Below, piece by piece: positions 1 through 12,578 of a DNA stretch of 64,000 nt. The translations under genes were made by a program, and so were the position numbers. Source of the stretch: Cephalotrichum gorgonifer (Eukaryota > Ascomycota > Sordariomycetes > Microascales > Microascaceae). The notes beneath the pieces are model-generated. The model searched no databases. It had not been told where the DNA came from and worked only from the letters and a program-made list of their open reading frames with translations. Every line of letters starts with the position of its first letter. Positions within the stretch are counted from its first letter, which is position 1. The DNA is taken from the NCBI GenBank assembly GCA_900312665.1, contig ONZQ02000005.1:2211077-2275076 (forward strand), given 5' to 3'.

Positions 1-834
1 TACCCTGAAGCCTTCCCCACCCCGCCGGAATCCGTGAATCACTTGACTGCCGTCGATGACGATGACGACAGTGATATGTCGGATGTGTTCTCACCCCGGC
101 GAAACGAGTTTGTTTGGTTCTTTTATCTCGCTGAAATCTCACTCCGACGGACACTTGACGAGATTCTCTCCGTTATATACGAGAAGGGCGAGCAGTATTG
201 GATTGAGAACGTCGATCTCGTCCTCAGACAGTATTACGAGTCTGAAAAGCAGATGGCCGACTGGTACGCATATCCATCGATTAACCGTCCATCACCTTCC
301 CCGTCACGAGTCTCGCAGAAGCTAATCGAGAATGTCAAGGCAATTCCACCTCCCCCCAACAATGCGCTACGACCCAGCCTCCCAGCCAAACAACGAGATG
401 GGCTACTACCTCGAGGGCCGCTTCGAGGAGTGGAACGAATGCATCCTCCGGCCCCTGGTCTACTATTGCCTGCACTACCCGCCCACTAAACCACCGACGC
501 CATCCATCGTGGCCCTGGCACAGCGCGACATGACGCTCTGCGAGAACTGCATCCTGCGCTGCGCCAACCACGACCGCCACGGCGGCACGTGGGTGGTCCT
601 GCGTCGGGCCTTCCGCTGCACGCTCATCATGCTGGCCGCCGTGGTCGCGGACGGGCCGCTTCGGCCGCCGGAGAATTGGCGAGAGCTGACGAGCACGTCC
701 ATCGGGACATTTTCGAAATGGTCTGTGGGCGTCAGGGATCTGCAGCGGATGAGGAGGGTGTTGGAGCGGGTTTTCCGCGCGGTATGCGAGGTTGTCGCTA
801 CTAGGATGCCGGTTGAGGGCAGGGGAGCGTGGTG
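1..834 (+). CDS. C-terminal part of a fungal Zn2Cys6-type transcription factor (5' end outside window)
   Basis: The reading frame is open from base 1. Exons are <1-263 and 340-834, with a 76-bp intron 264-339 (donor GTACGC, branch-like GCTAATC, acceptor CAAG). The join gives ADW-QFHLPPTMRYDP and leaves the frame intact. The product contains FYLAEISLRRTLDEIL, an acidic DDDDDSD tract, and PNNEMGYYLEGRFEEWNE followed by ILRPLVYYCLHYP. This combination is typical of the C-terminal half of fungal-specific transcription factors whose zinc cluster is N-terminal, so the DNA-binding part should lie upstream of the window. It ends 245 bp from the convergent 3' end of the feruloyl esterase gene. The family call is from recognition of the C-terminal pattern; no target genes can be inferred. 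Confidence 0.75.
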
Positions 835-1079
835 AAATTACGGGGATGTTTCTGTCATGTTTGTTTTGGCTCCGATAGTCGTCAGCCCCCTGCATGACTG
901 CGCTGTAAGCCTGTACATTAAATATATAGTCTGGGCCGTCCTTTTATATTGCCATGATGTCTTGACACAGGCTCGGTTGAATATCATCAGGTTTCGTAAG
1001 CATCGGGACACAGACTGACACAGCCTGGAGAGACTCTAGACAAAGTCTTAATTCATAGCCTTTGACAAACGCTATCTAT

Positions 1080-2684
1080 TTACAGGGTGCAAGTCCAGTC
1101 CTCGGGGTTCTTAGGGTCCCCATTGAAACCCAGAACATTCCTCAGCGGATACTTGCAGTGAATCCTCTTGTAGTCCGTCTTGCCATCGACAACCCTACTT
1201 CCGATGACCGCCTCCGGAGCGACGCCCTCCTCTACCCACTTTACCATAGCCATCAGTACGTTCTCGGTGGGATCGAGACTCCCGTCCTGCTGGAAGTTGT
1301 TTCCTATGACACTGGCTCCACTCCCTCCCCGGCAGTGCGACATGCCACTGACACGGAAGTAGCGGTAGAAGTTGTCCAGTTCAGAGGATGACATGCTCAT
1401 CGTCCTCGACACCAAGTCGTAGTACCTATTCGAGGACGCGGACGAGATGAGAATGTCTTCCAGGCCGTGGTAGTGGAGTACCTTGGCGCCGCGGCTCGCC
1501 AGCTTCGAGAGGTCACCGGAATAGGTCCTCACGCCGGTCGGGTCGTTCTTGTAAGCGTAATCCCACTGCTCGGGCCCGAGGTTGGAGGTGTCGAGGTTGG
1601 GGTCGTTGTATAGGGCGTACTTGTACCAGTGGTCCGTGTACAGGAACTGCTGGGCCGTGTAGGCGCCGGCGATGAATGGCATGAAGCCGGGCGCGGGCTC
1701 GAGGCGCGGGTAGAGGTAGGTGCCGTTGAGGCCGTATAGGGGCGATAGGAACTGGCGGACCGTGTCGGCCTGCTTGCCGGTGATGCAGGTCGCGTTTGCG
1801 CCGGTGGTGTCGCCGGGCTTGCAGATCAGCGCCTCGGGCCGGAAGTTGCACATGCTCGGGTCCTCGAGGATGCCGTCGACGGCGCCGTCGAGGTGATCGC
1901 ACTGTGCCAGGAGCTCGGCGTCGATGGCGGCCCATGAGGAGGGCGGGGGGACGCCGTCGGGACCGACTGCGCTGATGATGGTGTGGAATCGCCCGGACCA
2001 GGCCATGAGGCCCTGGAAGTTGAAGGCGGGGGCTCCGGCGACGATGCCGTCGAAGATTTCCGGGAAGTCTTGGGCCATCTTGAAGCCCTGTCGGCCGCCG
2101 GTCGAGCAGCCGAGGTAGTAGGCCTTCTTGTGGGCCTTGCGATAGAACTTAGCCGTGACATCCTTGCCGACAGCAGCGGAGGTCGTAATGGCACGGTATG
2201 AGTAGTCCTTGATGACCTCGAGGTTGTTCAGGAACCGGGTACCGTTCTGTCCGCTGTGGCCGTTATTCGACCCGGTCGTTGCGAAACCCAGGGAAGCGCC
2301 GTAAGACAGACTTGCGTAGTCAACGCAGCCGGCAATCCCCCCATTCCCCGTAGCCATGAACCGGCCGCTCCAGTCCTTGGGCAGCCAGACTTCCATGAGC
2401 ACGTCCGAAGTGGCGGAAGTGGTCACGTTCAAGCTCAGGCGGCAGATGTCGACGGGGACGGTGGTCGAATTCTGGCATGACGCGTCGAGGTCGGGGACGA
2501 CGAGTTGCGTCCCCGCGGAGACGAGTTCCGAGAAGAGGGGTTTAACATTCTTGGACTTGACGGTCTTTTCGAGGTTCCTGCAAGACTTCTCGAAGCCTGG
2601 ACCGCGCCCGTCCGCCGAGACGGGTATGGAGCAGAGGCCGAGGAGGCACACGGCCGCGCTGAGGATAGAGTTGTTCTTCGCCAT
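1080..2684 (-). CDS. secreted tannase/feruloyl esterase family hydrolase (FaeB-like)
   Basis: An intronless 534-residue protein, the usual length of fungal feruloyl esterase B/tannase proteins. Residues 1-24 form a signal peptide (hydrophobic AAVCLLGLCSIPVSA). The catalytic serine is S194 in GCSTGGRQG, the acid D410 in HGLEDILI, and the histidine H450 in GMSHC. C193 and C451 flank the serine and histidine, which is the family's CS-D-HC arrangement where a disulfide joins the two catalytic neighbours. CDHLDGAVDGILEDP (about 262-276) matches the calcium-binding loop of the lid domain. The family releases ferulic or p-coumaric acid from arabinoxylan/pectin, or gallate from tannins; substrate cannot be decided here. 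Several NxS/T sites fit secretion. A TATA-like ATATAATAA lies about 80-90 bp upstream of the ATG, with GCGGGG and CCGGGG CreA-like sites nearby. Confidence 0.93.
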   Translation of the reverse strand: MAKNNSILSAAVCLLGLCSIPVSADGRGPGFEKSCRNLEKTVKSKNVKPLFSELVSAGTQLVVPDLDASCQNSTTVPVDICRLSLNVTTSATSDVLMEVWLPKDWSGRFMATGNGGIAGCVDYASLSYGASLGFATTGSNNGHSGQNGTRFLNNLEVIKDYSYRAITTSAAVGKDVTAKFYRKAHKKAYYLGCSTGGRQGFKMAQDFPEIFDGIVAGAPAFNFQGLMAWSGRFHTIISAVGPDGVPPPSSWAAIDAELLAQCDHLDGAVDGILEDPSMCNFRPEALICKPGDTTGANATCITGKQADTVRQFLSPLYGLNGTYLYPRLEPAPGFMPFIAGAYTAQQFLYTDHWYKYALYNDPNLDTSNLGPEQWDYAYKNDPTGVRTYSGDLSKLASRGAKVLHYHGLEDILISSASSNRYYDLVSRTMSMSSSELDNFYRYFRVSGMSHCRGGSGASVIGNNFQQDGSLDPTENVLMAMVKWVEEGVAPEAVIGSRVVDGKTDYKRIHCKYPLRNVLGFNGDPKNPEDWTCTL

Positions 2685-4000
2685 GTTTGCTAGCCACGTC
2701 CTGACTCAGGAAGCTACCTGCGAACAGCATCATGGTCCGGGGGGGTTTGGCGGGTGCAGCAAGTTATTATATCCATGCCTGGGCGGGGTCGCCGACATAA
2801 CTGGGGCCCGTGATGGAGGCAAAGGATCCAATATTTCACGGGATCGGCAAATATTTTCGGGATGCTGGAATAGGCGACAGGGGTAAACGATTAAGCGGAT
2901 CTCCTCGGTGGAGGTAGCAAAATGCGACACTATTTCCCCCTCCCCACCGCGTTCATTCGGGGAGATTTCCGAACTAGGCTGAAGGTTCCACTGAGCCACT
3001 AAGGTCTTACTATTGCCTACGTGCTAGAGTTAGAGTATGCTTTATCTATATCGCCGCCACCTATAGGGTTGCCATAGAATCACCCTCGACGGAACTTCTG
3101 GGCATGTAGGTGCCCATCATGTGTAGTCAACCCTGCACCAACCACGGCCCAGCCGATATCTAAGTATGCCATGTTAACAAACTGATTTTCCGAGCATGTG
3201 TTATCCAGCCTCCTGTTCCTGAGATTGACTTTACTCCTCCCCTCCCAACCAACTACCATAGTGCCATCCACATCACAAGGCCCACATGTACACCCACGCT
3301 AGCCATTTTTCGGCCAGTGTGATCGTCCCCATGGGGACGATCGATCCACTTTTAAGATGACGACGTAACTCCAACCCAAAAAACCCACCATTGGACCTGG
3401 AATAAGGACCCGGATTTTGTCCGAGAACAACGCTAAGTACGGCTAAAACGCTAAGAACGACTAAAGTCATGCGCAGAAAGCTTCTTCCCCGCAACCCGGC
3501 AATGAAGTATGGGTAGAAGCTTAGGGCGACACTACTACCTGCCCCCCATATCTCGACGAAGAGCATCTCCCCGTTCTATACCTAGTCTCGCCATCGGTAG
3601 CCTAGCTATCTTCCGGGGACTGCGGGGACTGGCTGGGCGTGCCGAGGTACTCCGTACACCGGAAATATCCTGGTAAAGCTCGTCTCAACAGGTCCAGGGT
3701 TTACCCGAGCTTACGCAAGAGTAGGTTACTCTAGCAACAGGTTGATCTCGGAGTAGAATAGAGTAGGCTATCAAAAATCTAGGTAATACTGAAGAGGGAT
3801 TCAATGAGTTTGAGTAGATTGGGTATATAGTGCTAGGGGATCCAAAGAACGATGCTGAGCAGAGGCACACATACTTGAGATTGAATAGATTAGTGATTTC
3901 TTTCTAGGGTGGCGTGAGTGTTCATTCGTGTTTGATTTCGGGCGAAAGAGTGTGGGGTATCCTTCTCTTCGGTATTTTTATTAAATACGACCTAGGACTA
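2685..4000. other. intergenic: esterase promoter and flank of the transposon block
   Basis: No convincing gene. The part next to 2684 is the feruloyl esterase promoter (TATA-like sequence at 2764-2772 read on the minus strand). From about 3700 the sequence becomes AT-leaning and full of short stop-rich frames up to the TA target site at 4001. Small open frames around 3273-3566 have no recognisable domain. Confidence 0.5.
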
Positions 4001-4002
4001 TA

Positions 4003-4055
4003 ACGTCGCTCACCCCCAAATGGGACACCCCCCCAAATGGGACACCCCAAAATCC
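4003..4055 (+). repeat. left terminal inverted repeat of the pogo-type element
   Basis: 53 bp, identical to the reverse complement of 13456-13508. It contains an internal direct repeat of the motif CCCCCAAATGGGACACC in two adjacent copies. Such subterminal repeats are commonly where the transposase binds. Despite heavy C-to-T mutation inside the block, the C-rich repeat is intact. Confidence 0.95.
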
Positions 4056-4142
4056 CTCACCGCCTCTTCAACCTACCCTCTTCAACCTACGATATCTCTA
4101 CCAATTTTGATTCAAACCTTATAAAACTTTGGATATTATTAT

Positions 4143-5357
4143 TTCAATTGATAATACCTAACTACACCGAAGATAATATCAATTGGGCCCTAGCAGCTAT
4201 TACAAATGGCCAATCTCTCTGAAAGGCCTCGATCGAATAGGGTATTCCAAGGTCTACCCTTTGCAACTGTCTACAAGGCACCCAGTCACAAGCTATTATC
4301 TCATCTAGCTAGCAGAAGCTATCCCCAAGCTAGGAAAGTCACTTAGTAGAATGGATACAGGTCCAGGCTGCTCTAGGGCTCTCACCAACCTATCAACAGA
4401 TCCGGGAATTTGCTGAGCGAATCCTACACCTACAAGGGGGTCCCCAGACCCTTAGGAAAAACTGGTTCGAGGCCTTCCTACATCGGAACCCTTCAATCAA
4501 GGTCTAAAGAGCCAGAGCCATCGATTCCCAGCATATCAATGGAGCCTCAACTGATATCATCAGAGTATAGTTTCGACATCTATCAATCCCACAGATCAAG
4601 GCTATCCAACCAGCTAATCAATATAATATAGATGAGACTGATATCCTAGAGGGTCGAGGGTCTAATAGCCTAGTTCTAGGATCTATAGAGGCCAGGAATC
4701 TACAGAAAAAACAGCCTGGATCAAAGGCCTGGACTACTCTGATTGAGTATATCAGTACTACTGGCTCTGCAGTGCCATCTCTTGTCATCTATAAGGGCAG
4801 ATCTGTTCAACAGTAATAGTTTCCTCTAGATCTTCAACCTTATATCAACTGGAGATTCTATATAACAGAAAATAGATAGACAGATAATGAGACAGCTATA
4901 TACTAGCTCAAGGAAATCTTCATCCCATCAACCCAACCTACAGACCCTTCTGCAGCCTATCTACTCATCCTGGATAGCCACCAAAGCTATAAGTCAACTG
5001 AATTCATATATCTCTACTATATCAACAGGATATATCTACTCTATCTGCCTGCCTATACATCCTATATCCTACAGCCCTTAGATCAGTCAGTTTTTAGGCC
5101 CTTGAAGGCAGCCTATAGAAAGGAACTAGGATATCTAGAATAGTAGAATGATTCTATAGTAGTAGGTAAAAGGAATTTCCTTTCCTACTATCAGAAGGTA
5201 TATCAGTCAGCTCTTATAGCTCAGAATATACAGGCTAGCTGGAAATCGACAGATCTATAGCCAGTATCTATAGCCCGACCTCTCATGAGCCCACTACTGC
5301 TTAAGAATACTATCAACACCAGTAGCAGGACCAATCCTATCCTCGAAAGGGCCCTTG
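4143..5357 (+). pseudogene. pogo/Fot1-type transposase, N-terminal and catalytic part (broken)
   Basis: Plus-strand frame with many in-frame stops, mostly TAG/TGA at positions where CAG, CGA or TGG would be expected. Recognisable blocks in order: an HTH_psq-like start (YTEDNINWALAAITNGQSL); a CENP-B-like helix-turn-helix (ALGLSPTYQQIREFAERIL); the first catalytic Asp in YNIDET (about 4630); the second in LLILDSHQSY (about 4965); and LQPLDQSVFRPLKAAYRKEL for the third (about 5070-5130). The coding sequence is cut at 5357 by the LTR element and resumes at 13007. The stops make it non-functional. Confidence 0.85.
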
Positions 5358-5780
5358 TGTGACGGCCACACGGCAACCAAGGCCGCCAGGACAAGGAAGG
5401 CACAGTCACAGTGACCACGGAGGTCACGTGATGGGACAAGGGTAAACCACAGAGGAATTGATCACTACAGATCACAGTGATCAAAGATGATCAGAGCAAA
5501 GAGGATCATAGTGATCCACTGTGATCCACCAGAAATACAGTCTATATAAGCATACTCTTTACTATATAGCTAGTTATCTTTTCTTTCCTAAGACAGTAGT
5601 CAATCTACAGTCATTCTACAGATAGATACTTAGTTTACCTTGATAACAAGTCCCTTTCCTGAAGATACTTATACAATATAATTATAACTTATATAATACT
5701 GTAATATTCGGAACTTACTTCTTAACTGGAACCCCGATCTCATAAATCTTTATAAGCCTATTACAATTCAGATTATAATA
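5358..5780 (+). repeat. 5' LTR (423 bp)
   Basis: Begins TGTGACGG and ends GATTATAATA, which aligns with GATCGTAACA at the end of the 3' LTR. The outer half keeps CpA/CpG-containing words while the inner half is C-to-T mutated. A TATATAA promoter-like motif lies near 5532. Confidence 0.93.
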
Positions 5781-5829
5781 TATTGACTACTCCTATTAGA
5801 TAAATATCCTACTACTAACAGTATCAAGA

Positions 5830-8800
5830 TGACAGGAAATCAGAAAGCCCCGGCTAGAAGACCAGCCTGATCTCTGAACCTTATAAAGGAGCAACTGCTT
5901 AAAGAAATACAGCAACTTGAGGCAGCTAATATAAAGCTGTAGGATTATAATAATCGAGGAGCCCAGGAAATAGAGGTGATCAAGGTATATATAGTAGATT
6001 TAGAGATATATCTGAGCAAGCCTATAGCTAAGTTCCCCAGATCTGAGAAGTTTGATAGGATCTAAGGGAAGCTTCAGCTCTTCCTTATATATATGAGAGC
6101 CTACTATAACAACTACTATATCTGAAAGGCTTATAAGAAGGTTATAGCTATAGCTAGATTCCTAATAGGCAATATAGCAATATAGTTTGAACTAATCCTT
6201 CGGAGTTACTATAAAGAAAAAAGTAAAGAATAGGAAGAAGAGATTAAAGAAATCTTTATCAGCTATAGTAAGTTTAAAGAAGTAATTAAGGGAGCTTTCA
6301 GTGACCCTGATAAAGATAACTTGATATAATATAAGCTATAAAAACTTCGATAAAAAGAATCTACTTCAGAATATATAATGAAATTCTAACAGATCGCTGT
6401 ATATCTAGGATAGGATAATAAGCCTATAATCAACTGATTCTATTATAGATTAAAAGATAAGATGAAGGATAAACTTACTAAAGTCTTCAATCAACCTAAG
6501 GAGCTTACCAAGTATATAGACTTCACTATAAAGATCGATAATCGACTCTATATCAGATATATAGAAAAGAGAGGACAATAGCTATCAAATCACTATAAGG
6601 GGCAATATCAGAATAAGGGATATAAGGTAAATATATTATAGAAACAATAAAATAGAAATATCTCTTAGAGATATTATAGTAGATCTATAGAACTAGATAT
6701 CAATCAGACTAATAAACTAAAGAAAAATAAAAGTACTATAAAATATTTTAACTATAATAAGATAGATCACTATACTTAGAAGTATAGGAAAGAGTAAAAC
6801 TAGAAAAGAATATCTGATAGATAGAAGAATATCAGTTCAAATAGTATAATCTAAATCAATATAGCCTCTATATATCAACCTGATAATAAAGAAAAATAGG
6901 ACTAAATATACCAGATGGCAGTATAGGGAGAGCCAGTAGTAGCAGAACCCCAAGAGGCTAAAGAAGATAATAGAGATATATTTAACTACTATATTGACTC
7001 CAATAGCAATCTTCAAGAAGATAAGGAATCTGAACTATAGGATCACTAGAATAAGGGGAATACCGATAATACCCTAAAGGACCCTCAGTGATATAAGATA
7101 ACTGAGAAGATTATCAATAAGCAATCACTATCACTATTTATCTAGTAGAATAGATCAAGAGATAGAAGATAATATCTTCTAGTATACCAGTATTACTAAT
7201 AGTACTAGAGAACCCTTGATATAACCCTACTACCTCTAAAAAGCAAATTCACCTAAGTATAACTATAGTATACTATATATAAGTTTATAGAATATATATA
7301 AATAGCTAATCTATAGGAAATATTTATCTAATATTACTTAGAAGAATAAGATAATATCTAAGAATACTATAAAGACTTAGAATATATAAATAAGCTAGTA
7401 AACAATAAGGAGAGTGATATAGTAGAGTCTGAGAAGGATAAAGACTTAATCTATAATAATATATACTATATCTACAGAATAGTAGGAAAACTCTATAAGA
7501 TCATCTAAGAAAATAAGACTATATAAAATCAAATAGTAAAGGAAATTCAGTACCTTATCTAGATAATAAGGAAGATCAATAAGTAGATATAATAACAGAA
7601 ATAAGCCTAACTTAGGATAAATCTAGAGGAATATCTGGAAGCAACTTAAAATTTAAGAAGTAAAGAGCCAGAAGAAAGCCCCCCAGGAGGGATTTTCTGG
7701 CTACTAGAGAACCAAGATCTCAATCTAAATAAGGATCAGGAAATCTAGCAAGTGGAAGCCAGAGCAGAAGAAGACTCTGAGGAATTAAGAGATAAAGAAA
7801 TAGAACTACTAAGCCTTCTTCTATTCCTATAACAGATATAAGAAGAAAGATAAATAAATATTTCTATAAACTATACTACTTCTATATTATAGAGAACAGG
7901 ATAACAGGGTTACCCTGGTCTTTGAGGAAATAGAGAAGATCTACAAGAAAGTATAATAGAGTAGGAAGTAGAAGAATAAAAGGAAAAACAGGAAGCTAGA
8001 GTGATTATAGAAAGACTAGTATAATAGATAAACCAGATCTGATTAAGGGAAATATCTGACAACAAACTATAGATATCTATAGAAGAATAGACTGAATATT
8101 ATCTAAGATCTAAGATAAATATAATATAAAGAGACCTCCAACAGACTATTCAAGTGATAACCAATCTGATAGAGTTGATCTATAAGCTTAAGGTTATAGG
8201 GCAGAGAGAAGCTCAGGAAATCAGGAGGAAGATCTAAGAAATCACCAGAGAAATCTAAACTAGTATCAAACAGCTAGGAAGAGAAGAGCAATAATACTAT
8301 AAGCAAATTGAAGAATACTATATAAAAAATTAATAAGCAGATAGAGGAGTAACTACTGATGACAGATAAACTGCTCAGTAACAATAACAGGTAGATGGCT
8401 AGAGGATAATAGACTAGTATTATATCTACTATTATATATCTGAATCGAAGGATATAAAATAACTGTACTTATCGATAGCAGATTAAATAGAAACTATATC
8501 AGCCTGCAGTTGGTCAATAAGCTATAACTACCTTGGAAAGAGAAGGAGAAGCTATATAAGCTAAGTAGATTTGATAGTAAGTTAGTAGACTACAACAGTA
8601 ATATAGTAAGATAAGAGACTATATAACTTAAGTTAATTATTAGTACTTAAAGCAAGTCTATTAGCCTCGATATCACAGCTCTATCTTCGAAATCTCTAGT
8701 CCTAGATATACCTTAGCTGAAAAAGAGCAATCTAAGGATCAACTGGGTTAGTAGCCAACTCTATTGGGACAAGAACCCAATAGAGGACCTGAGTGGAAGG

Positions 8801-11800
8801 GACTTAGCTCCTGAGGAGAGCCTATAAAAATAGCTCTTATATAAGTCTAAAATACTGCAAGCAGTTATAAATATAATATAGGAATCTATTAGATATCTAG
8901 GACTACCAGAATATAAAATCAAGTCAGATATCTTAAAAAAGATATTAGAAGAATATAAGAAATATAATAAGCTCTTTAAGGGACAGTTAGATACCAGATT
9001 ACCTGAATATACTAAGTGGGACTATAAAATCCTACTAATCAAAGGATTGAAATCAAAATAGTATTAACTGTATATAGTTAATCTATAATAACTTACTATA
9101 GAAAATAAGTTTGTAGATAAGGAGCTAGCTAAAGGCTATATCCGACTATCGAAATTATCAAGGATATATCTATTATTATAGATATCTAAAAAGAATAGTA
9201 AACTATAACCTTATATAGACTTTAGATCTACTAATATTGATATAATCAAAGATCAAATACTATTACTATATATAGATGAGGTACTTGACTAAATCAGTAG
9301 AATAAACTGGTTTATAGCCTTAGATCTTAAAAGAGCCTATAATCTTATCTAGATCAAATCCAGATATAAATAGAAGATTACTATCATTATATAGAAAGGA
9401 CTATTTGAATTTATAGTAATATTATTCAGGCTTATCAATATATCAGTAATCTTTCAGGCTATAATCAATTATATCTTAAGAGAATATATCAATAGATTTA
9501 TATTTACTTATCTTAATAATATCCTTATATACTCTAAGACCCTGGAAGAATATAAGAAATATATATATCTGATTCTATAAGTACTATAGGATATCAAATT
9601 ATTAATAGAATCTAAGAAATATCACTTCTATATATAAGAAATAGAGTTCCTAGAGTATATTATATACCCTGGAGAAATCAGGATATAATAGAGCAAAGTA
9701 GAAGCTATATTAGACTAGCCAGTATCTACAAATATAAAGGAAATCAGAGGATTCCTAGAGCTATATAACTACTATAGAATATTCTTAGAAAAATATTCCC
9801 TGAATATAGCCCCTCTGATAGACCTAATCAAGAAAGATCAACTATAGAATTAGGAGGAAAAATACTAAGCAGTATTCGATAAAGTTAAGACCTAAATTAC
9901 TGAAAAATCAGTATAAAGATCTATAGACCCTAAGAAACCCTATAAAGTTGAGATAGATATCTGTAACTATAGTATAGGTACTTAACTTGGATAAAGAGAT
10001 AAGAATAGAAAACTATATCCAGTAGTATAGATATCTAAGAAATTCGATAATATATAACTATACTACAGGATATCTGATAAAGAAATAATAGTGATAGTTG
10101 AAGTATTTAAAGAATAGAGATATTATTTGATCAGTATAAAATACTAAATCAAGGTATACTTAGATCATAAGAATCTTACCAGCTTTACTACAATCAAATA
10201 GCTAAATAGCTGATAAGTATAATAGTAGGAGTTCCTATTAGAATATGATTTTAAGATTATCTATCAAAAAGGAGAACTGAATAGATAAGCAGATATATTG
10301 AGCAGATAACCTGATCATTTCCAAGAAATATCAAGAGAGGAGTTTATAATAATAGAAATAAACTTAGAAGGAAATATAGTTATCATTACTATAATCTCAG
10401 CCTTCCAGATATAGATAGATATAGAATAGATTAATAAGCTATTAGCAGCCTATAAAGAAGATCTAGGACTAGAAAAGGATCCTAAGAATATTAAGAAAGA
10501 GAACTTCTAGATCAGAGGAGATAATATAGTGATACTAAAAGCTATAGCTAGTGACTTGATAAGAGAAATATATAAAGTATTATTACTCAGATACCCTGGA
10601 ATCATTAAAATGATATAATGACTGCAGTAATACTACTACTTCCAAGGAATAAAGAAGTTGATTAAGGAAATACTGGAAAAATATAATATATACAGAAAGT
10701 CGAAAGTAGATCGATATAAGCCTTATAGAGAACTATAACTATTGAAGATCTCTACAGTATCATAGGACTTGGTTAGTATAGACTATATCATCAAGCTACC
10801 AAGATCTAAGGATCTATTGAACAGATAGAGCTATAATAGTATATTAGTTATAGTAGATAGGCTGATAAAGTATATCTATATAATACTATATAATGAAATA
10901 ATCAAGGCTATAGAGCTAGTATTTCTATTTATAAGGAATGTAGCCTATAATCACAACTTACTAAAAGAAATTATCTTAGATTAAGGAAATATATTTATCT
11001 CGAAATTCTAGTAAAGTCTAATAGACTATATAGGAATCAAATATAAGTTATCTACTGCTTATTATAAGTAGATAGACAGATAAATAGAAAGGATTAATTA
11101 AATAATAGAAATCTATCTGAGATACTATATCAATTGGGAATAAAATAACTAGGTAGAACTACTATTAGTAGTTCAATATACTTACAATAGTAGTATATCA
11201 GAAAGTATAAAGATATCACTATTCTATACTAATTATAGGATCTAATTGAAAATAGGATTTAAGCTAATAGATAAGGCAAGCCTGGCAGAAATAGTAATAT
11301 TATAGACTGACTATATAAAGGAACTTTATAAATAACTTATATTGGAACTGGAATTTATATAAGGATAAATAAAGAAGTTTATAGACTATATAAGGATTAT
11401 AGGATCAACCCTAGAAGAGGGGAGTAAGGTTTATCTGCTTAGGAAAAATACAGGAGAACAGTATCCTAATATCAAGTCAGTATAATCAAATAAAAAACTC
11501 GACTTCAAGAAAATCAGATCTTTCAAAGTTAAATAGAAAGTCTTAGATAATAACTATAAGCTTAAGCTATCTGATATAATAAGGATATATCCAGTATTTT
11601 ATATTATACTCCTAGAGCCAATATATAATGATACTCTGACCGAGGACTCCATCAAGATACCCTTAGTAGAAGATAAATATAAAGTAGAGAAAATATTGGA
11701 TTTACTGAATGATGATGATGGTATTAAGTATCTAGTCAAATAGAGGAACTTCAGGTATAAAGAAAATATCTGGGAATTTCTCAGGAATCTGAAGAACTTA

Positions 11801-11910
11801 CAGGTAGAGCTTGTGAAATTCCATCAACAGAATCCGATCTGGCCAAAGGACCTAGATCAGGAAAATCTCCAAGACCAAGGGACAACCAATCAACAGGATC
11901 TGAGATACTG
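5830..11910 (+). pseudogene. chromovirus gag-pol remnants
   Basis: Degenerate frames with recognisable family signatures. Gag lies around 5830-6600. A zinc-knuckle remnant near 6740-6800 has tyrosines where cysteines are expected (FNYNKIDHY). The aspartic protease motif LIDSR near 8466 stands where LIDSG is usual. Reverse transcriptase spans about 9210-9700, with FTYLNNILIYSKT replacing the YLDD active site. RNase H ends in KIIYQKGELNR near 10260, the integrase core lies about 10700-11300, and a chromodomain near 11690-11790 reads IKYLVKWRNFRYKENIWEF. Cys-to-Tyr, Asp-to-Asn and Gly-to-Arg changes are all single C/T or G/A transitions. Chromodomains in this class target integration to heterochromatin. 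Confidence 0.85.
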
Positions 11911-12185
11911 AAGGACTGGAGCTCAGCAGTAACTCAGGACTCCTGGGTAGAGAGGGGTATCATACTATCTTCTTTATCCAGTTCCCGGATCCTATAATAG
12001 AGTATTTCTGAACTCTTATCCTTTATCATATATTTCAGATATCTAATATAGGACAGCTGGCTAACTGCAGTAGCCAGCTATATTTGCAAAATAAAAAGCA
12101 CCTCTTCTATATCCAACTCCTCCTTCTCCAGATACTTCTGCTCTCGCAGAAGATAGATCACTAGGAAAATGTCAGTAAAAGACAG

Positions 12186-12227
<42 letters not shown>
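12186..12227 (+). repeat. 42-nt poly(A) tract inside the retrotransposon
   Basis: An uninterrupted run of adenines between the chromodomain end and the 3' LTR. On the opposite strand it encodes a poly-Phe tail for an open frame at 12161-12547. Its exact length may be a sequencing artefact. Confidence 0.8.
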
Positions 12228-12229
<2 letters not shown>

Positions 12230-12563
12230 AGAACAGAACATATAAGAAGAAGTGACAAATATCCTATCACATAAATAACTATAATAAATATATTCTGTAT
12301 AATACAATGAGCTTTTGCCTATCATATACACCTTGTTATTCTGGAAGCAGTAGATATAAGATATCTCGGTTTCGGAATCTAGCAATTCAATAGTGTTAGC
12401 AAGGTTTAAATAGTTGATAGATGATTTCAGGTGATTAATATAACCTGATATAGTATCAGAATATTGTATACAAGGAGAAAAGGTTAAGGAAGAAAGGAAG
12501 AATTGAAAATCTATGAAGGAAGTAGAGATGGCCTCTTTATAGGTCATTGAGGATAACTTATAT

Positions 12564-12575
12564 AGGGAGGGGGAA
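12564..12575 (+). other. probable polypurine tract of the LTR element
   Basis: AGGGAGGGGGAA lies 3 bp before the 3' LTR, the expected place of the plus-strand priming site. The identification rests on position and composition only. Confidence 0.6.
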
Positions 12576-12578
12576 TCG

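Noticed and set aside
335..895. 186-codon minus-strand open frame opposite the first transcription factor gene
   Set aside because: It overlaps the splice-supported C-terminal regulator exons on the other strand, has no domain and is rich in the Arg/Pro/His composition typical of antisense shadows in GC-rich coding DNA.
3273..3566. 97-codon minus-strand frame with hydrophobic residues
   Set aside because: A single hydrophobic stretch with no splice sites, promoter or recognisable family; it lies in AT-leaning flank next to the transposon.
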